A stretch of 64,000 nucleotides of DNA from Roseicyclus marinus (GCF_036322625.1 NZ_AP027266.1:1677001-1741000); one strand, 5' to 3'; positions 37,716 to 49,237 are shown, counted from the first letter of the stretch. Numbers and translations: made by a program. Notes: generated by a model not told the origin, from the letters alone.

Positions 37716-40700
37716 CGTATCCGTGATCTCGGCCGTGGCGCTCGCCCCCTCAAGGCTCGTCGCCTCGAAGTTGCCCCCGTGATCGCCGTCACCGTCGCCG
37801 TGATGGAGCCTTCGTCCACGTAGACATCGGCATTGTCGAGGCCCGTTACCGTCAGGCTGCCGGCCCCCGAGGCGTCCAGCGCGACCGTGTATTCCGTGCC
37901 GCCAACATCCACCGTCAGGCTCGCCGGGACACCCGCCTCGGGCGCGTTGCTCAGCGCGAAGTCGAAGGTCACCGAGGTCGCATCCTCGCTGATGTCGCTC
38001 GTCGTCACGCTCACCGTCGTCGTATCGACCGTGTCCGTGACAGTGACGTCAACGCTCGCGCCGGCAATATCCAGCGCCTCGTAATTGCCGCCCGAGGTCG
38101 AGCTGACCGAGTAGCTCTGCGTCCCGCCATCGGCATAGACATCGTCCGTGTTGGGATTGGCGAAGGAGACAGACCCCGTCGTCTCGCCCGCCCCGATCGT
38201 GATCTCCGCGCCATTGGACAAGGTCAGGACCAGGTCCGTCGCAGGCGCATGCGTCACGCTCGCCGTGATCGTGATGTCCGACCCTTCCGCAACCGGAGCC
38301 GCCGAGAGCGTCACCGTCGTCGTGTCGACCGTATCCGTGATCTCGGCCGTAGCACTCGCCCCCTCAAGGCTCGTCGCCTCGAAGTTCCCGCCCGTGATCG
38401 CCGTCACAGTCGCCGTGATGGAGCCTTCGTCCACGTAGACATCGGCATTGTCGAGGCCCGTCACCGTCAGGCTGGCGGCCCCCGTCGCATCGAGCGCGAC
38501 CGTGTATTCCGTGCCGCCAACATCCACCGTCAGGCTCGCCGGGGCACCCGCCTCGGGCGCGTTGCTCAGCGCGAAGTCGAAGGTCACCGAGGTCGCATCC
38601 TCGCTGATGTCGCTCGTCGTCACGCTGACCGTCGTCGTATCGACCGTGTCCGTGACAGTGACATCCACGCTCGCACCGGCGATATCCAGCGCCTCGTAAT
38701 TGCCGCCCGAGGTCGCGCTGACCGAGTAGCTCTGCGTCCCGCCATCGGCATAGACATCGTCGGCATTCGGGTTCGTAAAGCTGACAGACCCCGTCGTCTG
38801 ACCCGCCCCGATCGTGATCTCCGCGCCATTGGACAAGGTCAGAACCAGGTCCGTCTCGGGCGCATGCGTCACGCTCGCCGTGATCGTGATGTCCGATCCT
38901 TCCGCAACCGGAGCAGCCGAGAGCGTCACGCTGGTCGTGTCGATGGTGTCGCTCACCGCGACCGTGGCCGAAGCCGGGGAGATCACCAGGTCCTCGAAGC
39001 TCTCGCCCGCGACACTCGCCCCGTTCACCGAGACCGTCACCGCGGAGGCATCGGCAAAGACATCCTCGCCCTGCGCCGCAACCGTATAGCTCGTGCTCGT
39101 CTCGCCCGCCTCGATCGTCACCGTCTCGCCGGTCGAGAGCGTGACCACGAGGTCATCCTCCAGCGCCTGGCTCACGCTGACCGTGAAGGAGGCGGCCTGC
39201 GCCTCCGTCACATCGCCATCGGAGGCGATGCTCACCGTCACCGTGTCGATGGTGTCGGTGACGGTGACATCCACGCTCGCACCGGCGATATCCAGCGCCT
39301 CGTAATTGCCGCCCGAGGTCGCGCTGACCGAGTAGCTCTGCGTCCCGCCATCGGCATAGACATCGTCGGCATTCGGGTTCGTAAAGCTGACAGACCCCGT
39401 CGTCTGACCCGCCCCGATCGTGATCTCCGCGCCATTGGACAAGGTCAGAACCAGGTCCGTCTCGGGCGCATGCGTCACGCTCGCCGTGATCGTGATGTCC
39501 GATCCTTCCGCAACCGGAGCAGCCGAGAGCGTCACGCTGGTCGTGTCGATGGTGTCGCTCACCGCGACCGTGGCCGAAGCCGGGGAGATCACCAGGTCCT
39601 CGAAGCTCTCGCCCGCGACACTCGCCCCGTTCACCGAGACCGTCACCGCGGAGGCATCGGCAAAGACATCCTCGCCCTGCGCGGCCACGCTGTAGGTCGT
39701 GCTCGTCTGACCCGCCTCGATCGTCACCGTCTCGCCGGTCGAGAGCGTGACCACGAGGTCATCCTCCAGCGCCTGGCTCACGCTGACCGTGAAGGAGGCG
39801 GCCTGCGCCTCCGTCACATCGCCATCGGAGGCGATGCTCACCGTCACCGTGTCGATGGTGTCGGTGACGGTGACATCCACGCTCGCACCGGCGATATCCA
39901 GCGCCTCGTAATTGCCGCCCGAGGTCGCGCTGACCGAGTAGCTCTGCGTCCCGCCATCGGCATAGACATCGTCGGCATTCGGGTTCGTAAAGCTGACAGA
40001 CCCCGTCGTCTCGCCCGCCCCGATCGTGATCTCCGCGCCATTGGACAAGGTCAGGACCAGGTCCGTCTCGGGCGCGTTCGTCACGCTCGCCGTGATCGTG
40101 ATGTCCGATCCTTCCGCAACCGGAGCAGCCGAGAGCGTCACCGTCGTGGTATCCACCGTGTCGCTCACCGCGACCGTGGCCGAAGCCGGGGAGATCACCA
40201 GGTCCTCGAAGCTCTCGCCCGCGACACTCGCCCCGCTCACCGAGACCGTCACCGCGGAGGCATCGGCAAAGACATCCTCGCCCTGCGCGGCCACGCTGTA
40301 GCTCGTGCTCGTCTGGCCCGCCTCGATCGTCACCGTCTCGCCGGTCGAGAGCGTGACCACGAGGTCATCCTCCAGCGCCTGGCTTACGCTGACCGTGAAG
40401 GATGCGGCCTGCGCCTCCGTCACATCGCCATCGGAGGTGATGCTCACCGTCACCGTGTCGATGGTGTCGGTGACGGTGACATCCACGCTCGCACCGGCGA
40501 TATCCAGCGCCTCGTAATTGCCGCCCGAGGTCGCGCTGACCGAGTAGCTCTGCGTCCCGCCATCGGCATAGACATCGTCGGCATTCGGGTTCGTAAAGCT
40601 GACAGACCCCGTCGTCTGACCCGCCCCGATCGTGATCTCCGCGCCATTGGACAAGGTCAGAACCAGGTCCGTCTCGGGCGCATGCGTCACGCTCGCCGTG

Positions 40701-40980
40701 ATCGTGATGTCCGATCCTTCCGCAACCGGAGCAGCCGAGAGCGTCACGCTGGTCGTGTCGATGGTGTCGCTCACCGCGACCGTGGCCGAAGCCGGGGAGA
40801 TCACCAGGTCCTCGAAGCTCTCGCCCGCGACACTCGCCCCGTTCACCGAGACCGTCACCGCGGAGGCATCGGCAAAGACATCCTCGCCCTGCGCCGCAAC
40901 CGTATAGCTCGTGCTCGTCTCGCCCGCCTCGATCGTCACCGTCTCGCCGGTCGAGAGCGTGACCACGAGGTCATCCTCCA
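34600..40980 (-). repeat. macro-repeat copy 1 (about 6.4 kb)
   Basis: This stretch matches 47.05-53.43 kb with a constant offset of 12,446 nt (12,445 past the 1-nt gap), including rare variants such as CCCTGTGCGG near 36010/48458 and GCCCGTTACC near 37840/50285. The ends are approximate, judged from where distinctive bases stop matching. Confidence 0.65.
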
Positions 40981-43900
40981 GCGCCTCACTCACGCTGACC
41001 GTGAAGGAGGCGGCCTGCGCCTCCGTCACATCGCCATCGGAGGTGATCGACACCGTCACCGTGTCGACCGTATCCGTGATCTCGGCCGTGGCGCTCGCCC
41101 CCGCAAGGCTCGTCGCCTCGAAGTTGCCCCCCGTGATCGCCGTCACCGTCGCCGTGATGGAGCCTTCGTCCACGTAGACATCGGCATTGTCGAGGCCCGT
41201 CACTGTCAGGCTGCCGGTGCCCGAGGCGTCCAGCGCGACCGTGTATTCCGTGCCGCCAACATCCACCGTCAGGCTCGCCGGGGCACCCGCCTCGGGCGCG
41301 TTGCTCAGCGCGAAGTCGAAGGTCACCGAGGTCGCATCCTCGCTGATGTCGCTCGTCGTCACGCTCACCGTCGTCGTATCGACCGTGTCCGTGACCGAGA
41401 CATCCACGCTCGCACCGGCGATATCCAGCGCCTCGTAATTGCCGCCGGAGGTCGAGGAGACCGAGTAGCTCTGCGTCCCGCCATCGGCATAGACATCGTC
41501 GGTGTTGGGATTGGCGAAGGAGACAGACCCCGTCGTCTCACCCGCCCCGATCGTGATCTCCGCACCATTGGACAAGGTCAGGACCAGGTCCGTCTCGGGC
41601 GCATGCGTCACGCTCGCCGTGATCGTGATGTCCGATCCTTCCGCAACCGGAGCAGCCGAGAGCGTCACGCTGGTCGTGTCGATGGTGTCGCTCACCGCGA
41701 CCGTGGCCGAAGCCGGGGAGATCACCAGATCCTCGAAGCTCTCGCCCGCGACGCTCGCCCCGCTCACCGAGACCGTCACCGCGGAGGCATCGGCAAAGAC
41801 ATCCTCGCCCTGCGCGGCCACGCTGTAGGTCGTGCTCGTCTGACCCGCCTCGATCGTCACCGTCTCGCCGGTCGAGAGCGTGACCACGAGGTCATCCTCC
41901 AGCGCCTGGCTCACGCTGACCGTGAAGGAGGCGGCCTGCGCCTCCGTCACATCGCCATCGGAGGCGATGCTCACCGTCACCGTGTCGATGGTGTCGGTGA
42001 CGGTGACATCCACGCTCGCACCGGCGATATCCAGCGCCTCGTAATTGCCGCCCGAGGTCGAGGAGACCGAGTAGCTCTGCGTCCCGCCATCGGCATAGAC
42101 ATCATCGGTGTTGGGATTGGCGAAGGAGACAGACCCCGTCGTCTGCCCCGCCCCGATCGTGATCTCCGCGCCATTGGACAAGGTCAGAACCAGGTCCGTC
42201 TCGGGCGCATCCGTCACGCTCGCCGTGATCGTGATGTCCGATCCTTCCGCAACCGGAGCAGCCGAGAGCGTCACCGTCGTGGTATCCACCGTGTCGCTCA
42301 CCGCGACCGTGGCCGAAGCCGGGGAGATCACCAGGTCCTCGAAGCTCTCGCCCGCGACACTCGCCCCGCTCACCGAGACCGTCACCGCGGAGGCATCGGC
42401 AAAGACATCCTCGCCCTGCGCGGCCACGCTGTAGCTCGTGCTCGTCTGGCCCGCCTCGATCGTCACCGTCTCGCCGGTCGAGAGCGTGACCACGAGGTCA
42501 TCCTCCAGCGCCTGGCTTACGCTGACCGTGAAGGATGCGGCCTGCGCCTCCGTCACATCGCCATCGGAGGTGATGCTCACCGTCACCGTGTCGATGGTGT
42601 CGGTGACGGTGACATCCACGCTCGCACCGGCGATATCCAGCGCCTCGTAATTGCCGCCCGAGGTCGCGCTGACCGAGTAGCTCTGCGTCCCGCCATCGGC
42701 ATAGACATCGTCGGCATTCGGGTTCGTAAAGCTGACAGACCCCGTCGTCTGACCCGCCCCGATCGTGATCTCCGCGCCATTGGACAAGGTCAGAACCAGG
42801 TCCGTCTCGGGCGCATGCGTCACGCTCGCCGTGATCGTGATGTCCGATCCTTCCGCAACCGGAGCAGCCGAGAGCGTCACGCTGGTCGTGTCGATGGTGT
42901 CGCTCACCGCGACCGTGGCCGAAGCCGGGGAGATCACCAGGTCCTCGAAGCTCTCGCCCGCGACACTCGCCCCGTTCACCGAGACCGTCACCGCGGAGGC
43001 ATCGGCAAAGACATCCTCGCCCTGCGCCGCAACCGTATAGCTCGTGCTCGTCTCGCCCGCCTCGATCGTCACCGTCTCGCCGGTCGAGAGCGTGACCACG
43101 AGGTCATCCTCCAGCGCCTGGCTCACGCTGACCGTGAAGGAGGCGGCCTGCGCCTCCGTCACATCGCCATCGGAGGCGATGCTCACCGTCACCGTGTCGA
43201 TGGTGTCGGTGACGGTGACATCCACGCTCGCACCGGCGATATCCAGCGCCTCGTAATTGCCGCCCGAGGTCGCGCTGACCGAGTAGCTCTGCGTCCCGCC
43301 ATCGGCATAGACATCGTCGGCATTCGGGTTCGTAAAGCTGACAGACCCCGTCGTCTGACCCGCCCCGATCGTGATCTCCGCGCCATTGGACAAGGTCAGA
43401 ACCAGGTCCGTCTCGGGCGCATGCGTCACGCTCGCCGTGATCGTGATGTCCGATCCTTCCGCAACCGGAGCCGCCGAGAGCGTCACGCTGGTCGTGTCGA
43501 TGGTGTCGCTCACCGCGACCGTGGCCGAAGCCGGGGAGATCACCAGATCCTCGAAGCTCTCGCCCGCGACGCTCGCCCCGCTCACCGAGACCGTCACCGC
43601 GGAGGCATCGGCAAAGACATCCTCGCCCTGCGCGGCCACGCTGTAGGTCGTGCTCGTCTGACCCGCCTCGATCGTCACCGTCTCGCCGGTCGAGAGCGTG
43701 ACCACGAGGTCATCCTCCAGCGCCTGGCTCACGCTGACCGTGAAGGAGGCGGCCTGCGCCTCCGTCACATCGCCATCGGAGGCGATGCTCACCGTCACCG
43801 TGTCGATGGTGTCGGTGACGGTGACATCCACGCTCGCACCGGCGATATCCAGCGCCTCGTAATTGCCGCCCGAGGTCGAGGAGACCGAGTAGCTCTGCGT

Positions 43901-46900
43901 CCCGCCATCGGCATAGACATCATCGGTGTTGGGATTGGCGAAGGAGACAGACCCCGTCGTCTGCCCCGCCCCGATCGTGATCTCCGCGCCATTGGACAAG
44001 GTCAGAACCAGGTCCGTCTCGGGCGCATCCGTCACGCTCGCCGTGATCGTGATGTCCGATCCTTCCGCAACCGGAGCAGCCGAGAGCGTCACGCTGGTCG
44101 TGTCGATGGTGTCGCTCACCGCGACCGTGGCCGAAGCCGGGGAGATCACCAGGTCCTCGAAGCTCTCGCCCGCGACACTCGCCCCGTTCACCGAGACCGT
44201 CACCGCGGAGGCATCGGCAAAGACATCCTCGCCCTGCGCGGCCACGCTGTAGGTCGTGCTCGTCTGACCCGCCTCGATCGTCACCGTCTCGCCGGTCGAG
44301 AGCGTGACCACGAGGTCATCCTCCAGCGCCTGGCTCACGCTGACCGTGAAGGAGGCGGCCTGCGCCTCCGTCACATCGCCATCGGAGGCGATGCTCACCG
44401 TCACCGTGTCGATGGTGTCGGTGACGGTGACATCCACGCTCGCACCGGCGATATCCAGCGCCTCGTAATTGCCGCCCGAGGTCGAGGAGACCGAGTAGCT
44501 CTGCGTCCCGCCATCGGCATAGACATCATCGGTGTTGGGATTGGCGAAGGAGACAGAGCCCGTCGTCTGCCCCGCCCCGATCGTGATCGTCTCGCCATTG
44601 GACAGCGTCAGGACCAGGTCCGTCTCGGGCGCGTTCGTCACGCTCGCCGTGATCGTGATGTCCGACCCTTCCGCAACCGGGGAAGCCGAGAGCGTCACCG
44701 TCGTCGTGTCGATGGTATCCGTAACCGTGACATCGACGCTCGCGCCAGTGAGATCCAGCGCCTCGTAATTGCCGCCCGAGGTCGAGGAGACCGAGTAGCT
44801 CTGCGTCCCGCCATCGGCATAGACATCGTCGGTGTTGGGGTTGGCGAAGGAGACAGACCCCGTCGTCTCGCCCGCCCCGATCGTGATCGTCTCGCCATTG
44901 GACAAGGTCAGGACCAGGTCCGTCTCGGGCGCGTTCGTCACGCTCGCCGTGATCGTGATGTCCGACCCTTCCGCAACCGGGGAAGCCGAGAGCGTCACCG
45001 TCGTCGTGTCGATGGTATCCGTAACCGTGACATCGACGCTCGCGCCAGTGAGATCCAGCGCCTCGTAATTGCCGCCCGAGGTCGAGGAGACCGAGTAGCT
45101 CTGCGTCCCGCCATCGGCATAGACATCGTCGGTGTTGGGGTTGGCGAAGGAGACAGACCCCGTCGTCTCGCCCGCCCCGATCGTGATCGTCTCGCCATTG
45201 GACAAGGTCAGAACCAGGTCCGTCTCGGGCGCATCCGTCACGCTCGCCGTGATCGTGATGTCCGACCCTTCCGCAACCGGAGCCGCCGAGAGCGTCACGC
45301 TGGTCGTGTCCACCGTATCCGTGACAGTGACGTCAACGCTCGCGCCGGCAATATCCAGCGCCTCGTAATTGCCGCCCGAGGTCGAGCTCACCGAGTAGCT
45401 CTGCGTCCCGCCGTCGGCATAGACGTCATCGGTGTTGGGGTTCGCGAAGGAGACAGACCCCGTCGTCTGACCCGCCCCGATCCTGATCGTCTCGCCATTG
45501 GACAAGGTCAGGACCAGGTCCGTCTCAGGCGCGTTCGTCACGCTCGCCGTGATCGTGATGTCCGACCCTTCCGCAACCGGAGCAGCCGAGAGCGTCACGC
45601 TGGTCGTGTCGATGGTATCCGTGACCGACACATCCACGCTCGCACCGGCAATATCCAGCGCCTCGTAATTGCCGCCCGAGGTCGAGGAGACCGAGTAGCT
45701 CTGCGTCCCGCCATCGGCATAGACGTCATCGGTGTTGGGGTTCGCGAAGGAGACAGACCCCGTCGTCTGCCCCGCCCCGATCCTGATCGTCTCGCCATTG
45801 GACAAGGTCAGGACCAGGTCCGTCTCAGGCGCGTTCGTCACGCTCGCCGTGATCGTGATGTCCGATCCTTCCGCAACAGGTGCAGCCGAGAGCGTCACGC
45901 TGGTCGTATCCACCGTGTCCGTAACAGTGACGTCAACGCTCGCGCCGGCGATATCGAGCGCCTCGTAATTGCCGCCCGAGGTCGAGGAGACCGAGTAGCT
46001 CTGCGTCCCGCCATCGGCATAGACATCGTCCGTGTTGGGGTTGGCGAAGGAGACAGATCCCGTCGTCTCGCCCGCCCCGATCGTGATCGTCTCACCATTG
46101 GACAAGGTCAGGACCAGGTCCGTCTCAGGCGCGTTCGTCACGCTCGCCGTGATCGTGATGTCCGATCCTTCCGCAACCGGAGCAGCAGAGAGCGTCACGC
46201 TGGTCGTGTCGATGGTGTCGCTCACCGCGACCGTGGCCGAAGCCGGGGAGATCACCAGGTCCTCGAAGCTCTCGCCCGCGACACTCGCCCCGTTCACCGA
46301 GACCGTCACCGCGGAGGCATCGGCAAAGACATCCTCGCCCTGCGCGGCCACGCTGTAGGTCGTGCTCGTCTGACCCGCCTCGATCGTCACCGTCTCGCCG
46401 GTCGAGAGCGTGACCACGAGGTCATCCTCCAGCGCCTCACTCACGCTGACCGTGAAGGAGGCGGCCTGCGCCTCCGTCACATCGCCATCGGAGGTGATCG
46501 ACACCGTCACCGTGTCGACCGTATCCGTGATCTCGGCCGTGGCGCTCGCCCCCGCAAGGCTCGTCGCCTCGAAGTTGCCCCCCGTGATCGCCGTCACCGT
46601 CGCCGTGATGGAGCCTTCGTCCACGTAGACATCGGCATTGTCGAGGCCCGTCACCGTCAGGCTGCCGGTGCCCGAGGCATCCAGCGCGACCGTGTATTCC
46701 GTGCCGCCAACATCCACCGTCAGGCTCGCCGGGACACCCGCCTCGGGCGCGTTGCTCAGCGCGAAGTCGAAGGTCACCGAGGTCGCATCCTCGCTGATGT
46801 CGCTCGTCGTCACGCTCACCGTCGTCGTATCGACCGTGTCCGTGACAGTGACGTCAACGCTCGCACCGGCGATATCCAGCGCCTCGTAATTGCCGCCGGA

Positions 46901-49237
46901 GGTCGAGCTCACCGAGTAGCTCTGCGTCCCGCCATCGGCATAGACATCGTCGGTGTTGGGGTTCGCGAAGGAGACAGAGCCCGTCGTCTGACCCGCCCCG
47001 ATCGTGATCGTCTCGCCATTGGACAAGGTCAGAACCAGGTCCGTCTCGGGCGCGTTCGTCACGCTCGCCGTGATCGTGATGTCCGACCCTTCCGCAACCG
47101 GGGAAGCCGAGAGCGTCACCGTCGTCGTGTCGATGGTATCCGTAACCGTGACATCGACGCTCGCGCCAGTGAGATCCAGCGCCTCGTAATTGCCGCCCGA
47201 GGTCGAGGAGACCGAGTAGCTCTGCGTCCCGCCATCGGCATAGACATCGTCGGTGTTGGGGTTGGCGAAGGAGACAGACCCCGTCGTCTCGCCCGCCCCG
47301 ATCGTGATCGTCTCGCCATTGGACAAGGTCAGGACCAGGTCCGTCTCGGGCGCGTTCGTCACGCTCGCCGTGATCGTGATGTCCGACCCTTCCGCAACCG
47401 GAGCAGCCGCAAGCGTCACCGTCGTGGTGTCGATGGTATCCGTAACCGTGACATCGACGCTCGCGCCAGTGAGATCCAGCGCCTCGTAATTGCCGCCCGA
47501 GGTCGAGGAGACCGAGTAGCTCTGCGTCCCGCCATCGGCATAGACATCGTCGGTGTTGGGATTGGCGAAGGAGACAGACCCCGTCGTCTGACCCGCCCCG
47601 ATCGTGATCTCCGCGCCATTGGACAGCGTCAGGACCAGGTCCGTCTCGGGCGCATTCGTCACGCTCGCCGTGATCGTGATGTCCGATCCTTCCGCAACCG
47701 GAGCAGCCGAGAGCGTCACGCTGGTCGTGTCGATGGTATCCGTGACAGCGACATCCACGCTCGCGCCGGCAATATCCAGCGCCTCGTAATTGCCGCCCGA
47801 GGTCGAGGAGACCGAGTAGCTCTGCGTCCCGCCATCGGCGTAGACGTCATCGGTGTTCGGGTTCGCGAAGGAGACAGAGCCCGTCGTCTCGCCCGCCCCG
47901 ATCGTGATCGTCTCGCCATTCGACAAGGTCAGGACCAGGTCCGTCTCAGGCGCATTCGTCACGCTCGCCGTGATCGTGATGTCGCTGCCTTCCGCAACAG
48001 GTGCAGCCGAGAGCGTCACGCTGGTCGTGTCGATGGTATCCGTGACCGACACATCCACGCTCGCACCGGCAATATCCAACGCCTCGTAATTGCCGCCCGA
48101 GGTCGCGCTGACCGAGTAGCTCTGCGTCCCGCCGTCGGCATAGACGTCATCGGTGTTGGGATTGGCGAAGGAGACAGACCCCGTCGTCTCGCCCGCCCCG
48201 ATCGTGATCGTCTCGCCATTGGACAAGGTCAGGACCAGGTCCGTCTCGGGCGCGTTCGTCACGCTCGCCGTGATCGTGATGTCGCTGCCTTCCGCGACCG
48301 GCGCAGCCGAGAGCGTCACCGTGGTCGTATCGACCGTGTCGCTCACCGCGACCGTGGCCGAAGCAGGCGCGATCACCAGATCCTCGAAGCTCTCGCCCGC
48401 GACGCTCGCCCCGCTCACCGAGACCGTCACCGCGGAGGCATCGGCAAAGACATCCTCGCCCTGTGCGGCCACGCTGTAGGTCGTGCTCGTCTGGCCCGCC
48501 TCGATCGTCACCGTCTCGCCGGTCGAGAGCGTGACCACGAGGTCATCCTCAAGAGCCTGGCTCACGCTGACCGTGAAGGAGGCGGCCTGCGCCTCCGTCA
48601 CATCGCCATCGGAGGTGATGCTTACCGTCACCGTGTCGATGGTGTCGGTAACCGTGACATCCACGCTCGCACCGGCAATATCCAGCGCCTCGTAATTGCC
48701 GCCCGAGGTCGAGGAGACCGAGTAGCTCTGCGTCCCGCCATCGGCATAGACGTCATCGGTGTTGGGATTGGCGAAGGAGACAGAGCCCGTCGTCTGACCC
48801 GCCCCGATCGTGATCGTCTCGCCATTGGACAAGGTCAGGACCAGGTCCGTCTCGGGCGCGTTCGTCACGCTCGCCGTGATCGTGATGTCCGATCCTTCCG
48901 CAACCGGCGCAGCCGAGAGCGTCACGCTGGTCGTGTCGATGGTGTCGCTCACCGCGACCGTGGCCGAAGCCGGGGAGATCACCAGATCCTCGAAGCTCTC
49001 GCCCGCGACGCTCGCCCCGCTCACCGAGACCGTCACCGCGGAGGCATCGGCAAAGACATCCTCGCCCTGCGCGGCCACGCTGTAGGTCGTGCTCGTCTGG
49101 CCCGCCTCGATCGTCACCGTCTCGCCGGTCGAGAGCGTGACCACGAGGTCATCCTCAAGAGCCTGGCTCACGCTGACCGTGAAGGAGGCGGCCTGCGCCT
49201 CCGTCACATCGCCATCGGAGGTGATCGACACCGTCAC
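37697..49237 (-). CDS. giant adhesin, segment 3 (repeat modules only)
   Basis: A 3846-residue open frame of tandem modules, bounded by the frameshifts at 49305-49309 and 37774-37778. As in segment 2, the apparent start (TVSITSDGDV preceded by GTG) is inside a B module and lacks a Shine-Dalgarno sequence. The 34.6-41.0 kb stretch repeats at 47.05-53.4 kb with an offset of about 12,446 nt. Arg-containing A modules (GETIRIG instead of GETITIG) occur here at about 45480 and 45780, the only recurrent basic substitution I see in the array. Confidence 0.7.
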   Translation of the reverse strand: MTVSITSDGDVTEAQAASFTVSVSQALEDDLVVTLSTGETVTIEAGQTSTTYSVAAQGEDVFADASAVTVSVSGASVAGESFEDLVISPASATVAVSDTIDTTSVTLSAAPVAEGSDITITASVTNAPETDLVLTLSNGETITIGAGQTTGSVSFANPNTDDVYADGGTQSYSVSSTSGGNYEALDIAGASVDVTVTDTIDTVTVSITSDGDVTEAQAASFTVSVSQALEDDLVVTLSTGETVTIEAGQTSTTYSVAAQGEDVFADASAVTVSVSGASVAGESFEDLVIAPASATVAVSDTVDTTTVTLSAAPVAEGSDITITASVTNAPETDLVLTLSNGETITIGAGETTGSVSFANPNTDDVYADGGTQSYSVSATSGGNYEALDIAGASVDVSVTDTIDTTSVTLSAAPVAEGSDITITASVTNAPETDLVLTLSNGETITIGAGETTGSVSFANPNTDDVYADGGTQSYSVSSTSGGNYEALDIAGASVDVAVTDTIDTTSVTLSAAPVAEGSDITITASVTNAPETDLVLTLSNGAEITIGAGQTTGSVSFANPNTDDVYADGGTQSYSVSSTSGGNYEALDLTGASVDVTVTDTIDTTTVTLAAAPVAEGSDITITASVTNAPETDLVLTLSNGETITIGAGETTGSVSFANPNTDDVYADGGTQSYSVSSTSGGNYEALDLTGASVDVTVTDTIDTTTVTLSASPVAEGSDITITASVTNAPETDLVLTLSNGETITIGAGQTTGSVSFANPNTDDVYADGGTQSYSVSSTSGGNYEALDIAGASVDVTVTDTVDTTTVSVTTSDISEDATSVTFDFALSNAPEAGVPASLTVDVGGTEYTVALDASGTGSLTVTGLDNADVYVDEGSITATVTAITGGNFEATSLAGASATAEITDTVDTVTVSITSDGDVTEAQAASFTVSVSEALEDDLVVTLSTGETVTIEAGQTSTTYSVAAQGEDVFADASAVTVSVNGASVAGESFEDLVISPASATVAVSDTIDTTSVTLSAAPVAEGSDITITASVTNAPETDLVLTLSNGETITIGAGETTGSVSFANPNTDDVYADGGTQSYSVSSTSGGNYEALDIAGASVDVTVTDTVDTTSVTLSAAPVAEGSDITITASVTNAPETDLVLTLSNGETIRIGAGQTTGSVSFANPNTDDVYADGGTQSYSVSSTSGGNYEALDIAGASVDVSVTDTIDTTSVTLSAAPVAEGSDITITASVTNAPETDLVLTLSNGETIRIGAGQTTGSVSFANPNTDDVYADGGTQSYSVSSTSGGNYEALDIAGASVDVTVTDTVDTTSVTLSAAPVAEGSDITITASVTDAPETDLVLTLSNGETITIGAGETTGSVSFANPNTDDVYADGGTQSYSVSSTSGGNYEALDLTGASVDVTVTDTIDTTTVTLSASPVAEGSDITITASVTNAPETDLVLTLSNGETITIGAGETTGSVSFANPNTDDVYADGGTQSYSVSSTSGGNYEALDLTGASVDVTVTDTIDTTTVTLSASPVAEGSDITITASVTNAPETDLVLTLSNGETITIGAGQTTGSVSFANPNTDDVYADGGTQSYSVSSTSGGNYEALDIAGASVDVTVTDTIDTVTVSIASDGDVTEAQAASFTVSVSQALEDDLVVTLSTGETVTIEAGQTSTTYSVAAQGEDVFADASAVTVSVNGASVAGESFEDLVISPASATVAVSDTIDTTSVTLSAAPVAEGSDITITASVTDAPETDLVLTLSNGAEITIGAGQTTGSVSFANPNTDDVYADGGTQSYSVSSTSGGNYEALDIAGASVDVTVTDTIDTVTVSIASDGDVTEAQAASFTVSVSQALEDDLVVTLSTGETVTIEAGQTSTTYSVAAQGEDVFADASAVTVSVSGASVAGESFEDLVISPASATVAVSDTIDTTSVTLSAAPVAEGSDITITASVTHAPETDLVLTLSNGAEITIGAGQTTGSVSFTNPNADDVYADGGTQSYSVSATSGGNYEALDIAGASVDVTVTDTIDTVTVSIASDGDVTEAQAASFTVSVSQALEDDLVVTLSTGETVTIEAGETSTSYTVAAQGEDVFADASAVTVSVNGASVAGESFEDLVISPASATVAVSDTIDTTSVTLSAAPVAEGSDITITASVTHAPETDLVLTLSNGAEITIGAGQTTGSVSFTNPNADDVYADGGTQSYSVSATSGGNYEALDIAGASVDVTVTDTIDTVTVSITSDGDVTEAQAASFTVSVSQALEDDLVVTLSTGETVTIEAGQTSTSYSVAAQGEDVFADASAVTVSVSGASVAGESFEDLVISPASATVAVSDTVDTTTVTLSAAPVAEGSDITITASVTDAPETDLVLTLSNGAEITIGAGQTTGSVSFANPNTDDVYADGGTQSYSVSSTSGGNYEALDIAGASVDVTVTDTIDTVTVSIASDGDVTEAQAASFTVSVSQALEDDLVVTLSTGETVTIEAGQTSTTYSVAAQGEDVFADASAVTVSVSGASVAGESFEDLVISPASATVAVSDTIDTTSVTLSAAPVAEGSDITITASVTHAPETDLVLTLSNGAEITIGAGETTGSVSFANPNTDDVYADGGTQSYSVSSTSGGNYEALDIAGASVDVSVTDTVDTTTVSVTTSDISEDATSVTFDFALSNAPEAGAPASLTVDVGGTEYTVALDASGTGSLTVTGLDNADVYVDEGSITATVTAITGGNFEATSLAGASATAEITDTVDTVTVSITSDGDVTEAQAASFTVSVSEALEDDLVVTLSTGETVTIEAGETSTSYTVAAQGEDVFADASAVTVSVNGASVAGESFEDLVISPASATVAVSDTIDTTSVTLSAAPVAEGSDITITASVTHAPETDLVLTLSNGAEITIGAGQTTGSVSFTNPNADDVYADGGTQSYSVSATSGGNYEALDIAGASVDVTVTDTIDTVTVSITSDGDVTEAQAASFTVSVSQALEDDLVVTLSTGETVTIEAGQTSTSYSVAAQGEDVFADASAVTVSVSGASVAGESFEDLVISPASATVAVSDTVDTTTVTLSAAPVAEGSDITITASVTNAPETDLVLTLSNGAEITIGAGETTGSVSFTNPNADDVYADGGTQSYSVSATSGGNYEALDIAGASVDVTVTDTIDTVTVSIASDGDVTEAQAASFTVSVSQALEDDLVVTLSTGETVTIEAGQTSTTYSVAAQGEDVFADASAVTVSVNGASVAGESFEDLVISPASATVAVSDTIDTTSVTLSAAPVAEGSDITITASVTHAPETDLVLTLSNGAEITIGAGQTTGSVSFTNPNADDVYADGGTQSYSVSATSGGNYEALDIAGASVDVTVTDTIDTVTVSIASDGDVTEAQAASFTVSVSQALEDDLVVTLSTGETVTIEAGETSTSYTVAAQGEDVFADASAVTVSVNGASVAGESFEDLVISPASATVAVSDTIDTTSVTLSAAPVAEGSDITITASVTHAPETDLVLTLSNGAEITIGAGQTTGSVSFTNPNADDVYADGGTQSYSVSATSGGNYEALDIAGASVDVTVTDTVDTTTVSVTTSDISEDATSVTFDFALSNAPEAGAPASLTVDVGGTEYTVALDATGAASLTVTGLDNADVYVDEGSITATVTAITGGNFEATSLEGASATAEITDTVDTTTVTLSAAPVAEGSDITITASVTHAPATDLVLTLSNGAEITIGAGETTGSVSFANPNTDDVYADGGTQSYSVSSTSGGNYEALDIAGASVDVTVTDTVDTTTVSVTTSDISEDATSVTFDFALSNAPEAGVPASLTVDVGGTEYTVALDASGAGSLTVTGLDNADVYVDEGSITATVTAITGATSRRRALRGRAPRPRSRIRWTRRR
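37774..37778 (-). other. frameshift site 3: G5 instead of G6
   Basis: The same 1-nt loss again. Its macro-repeat partners are the intact 50219-50224 and the also-shortened 59318-59322. Confidence 0.85.
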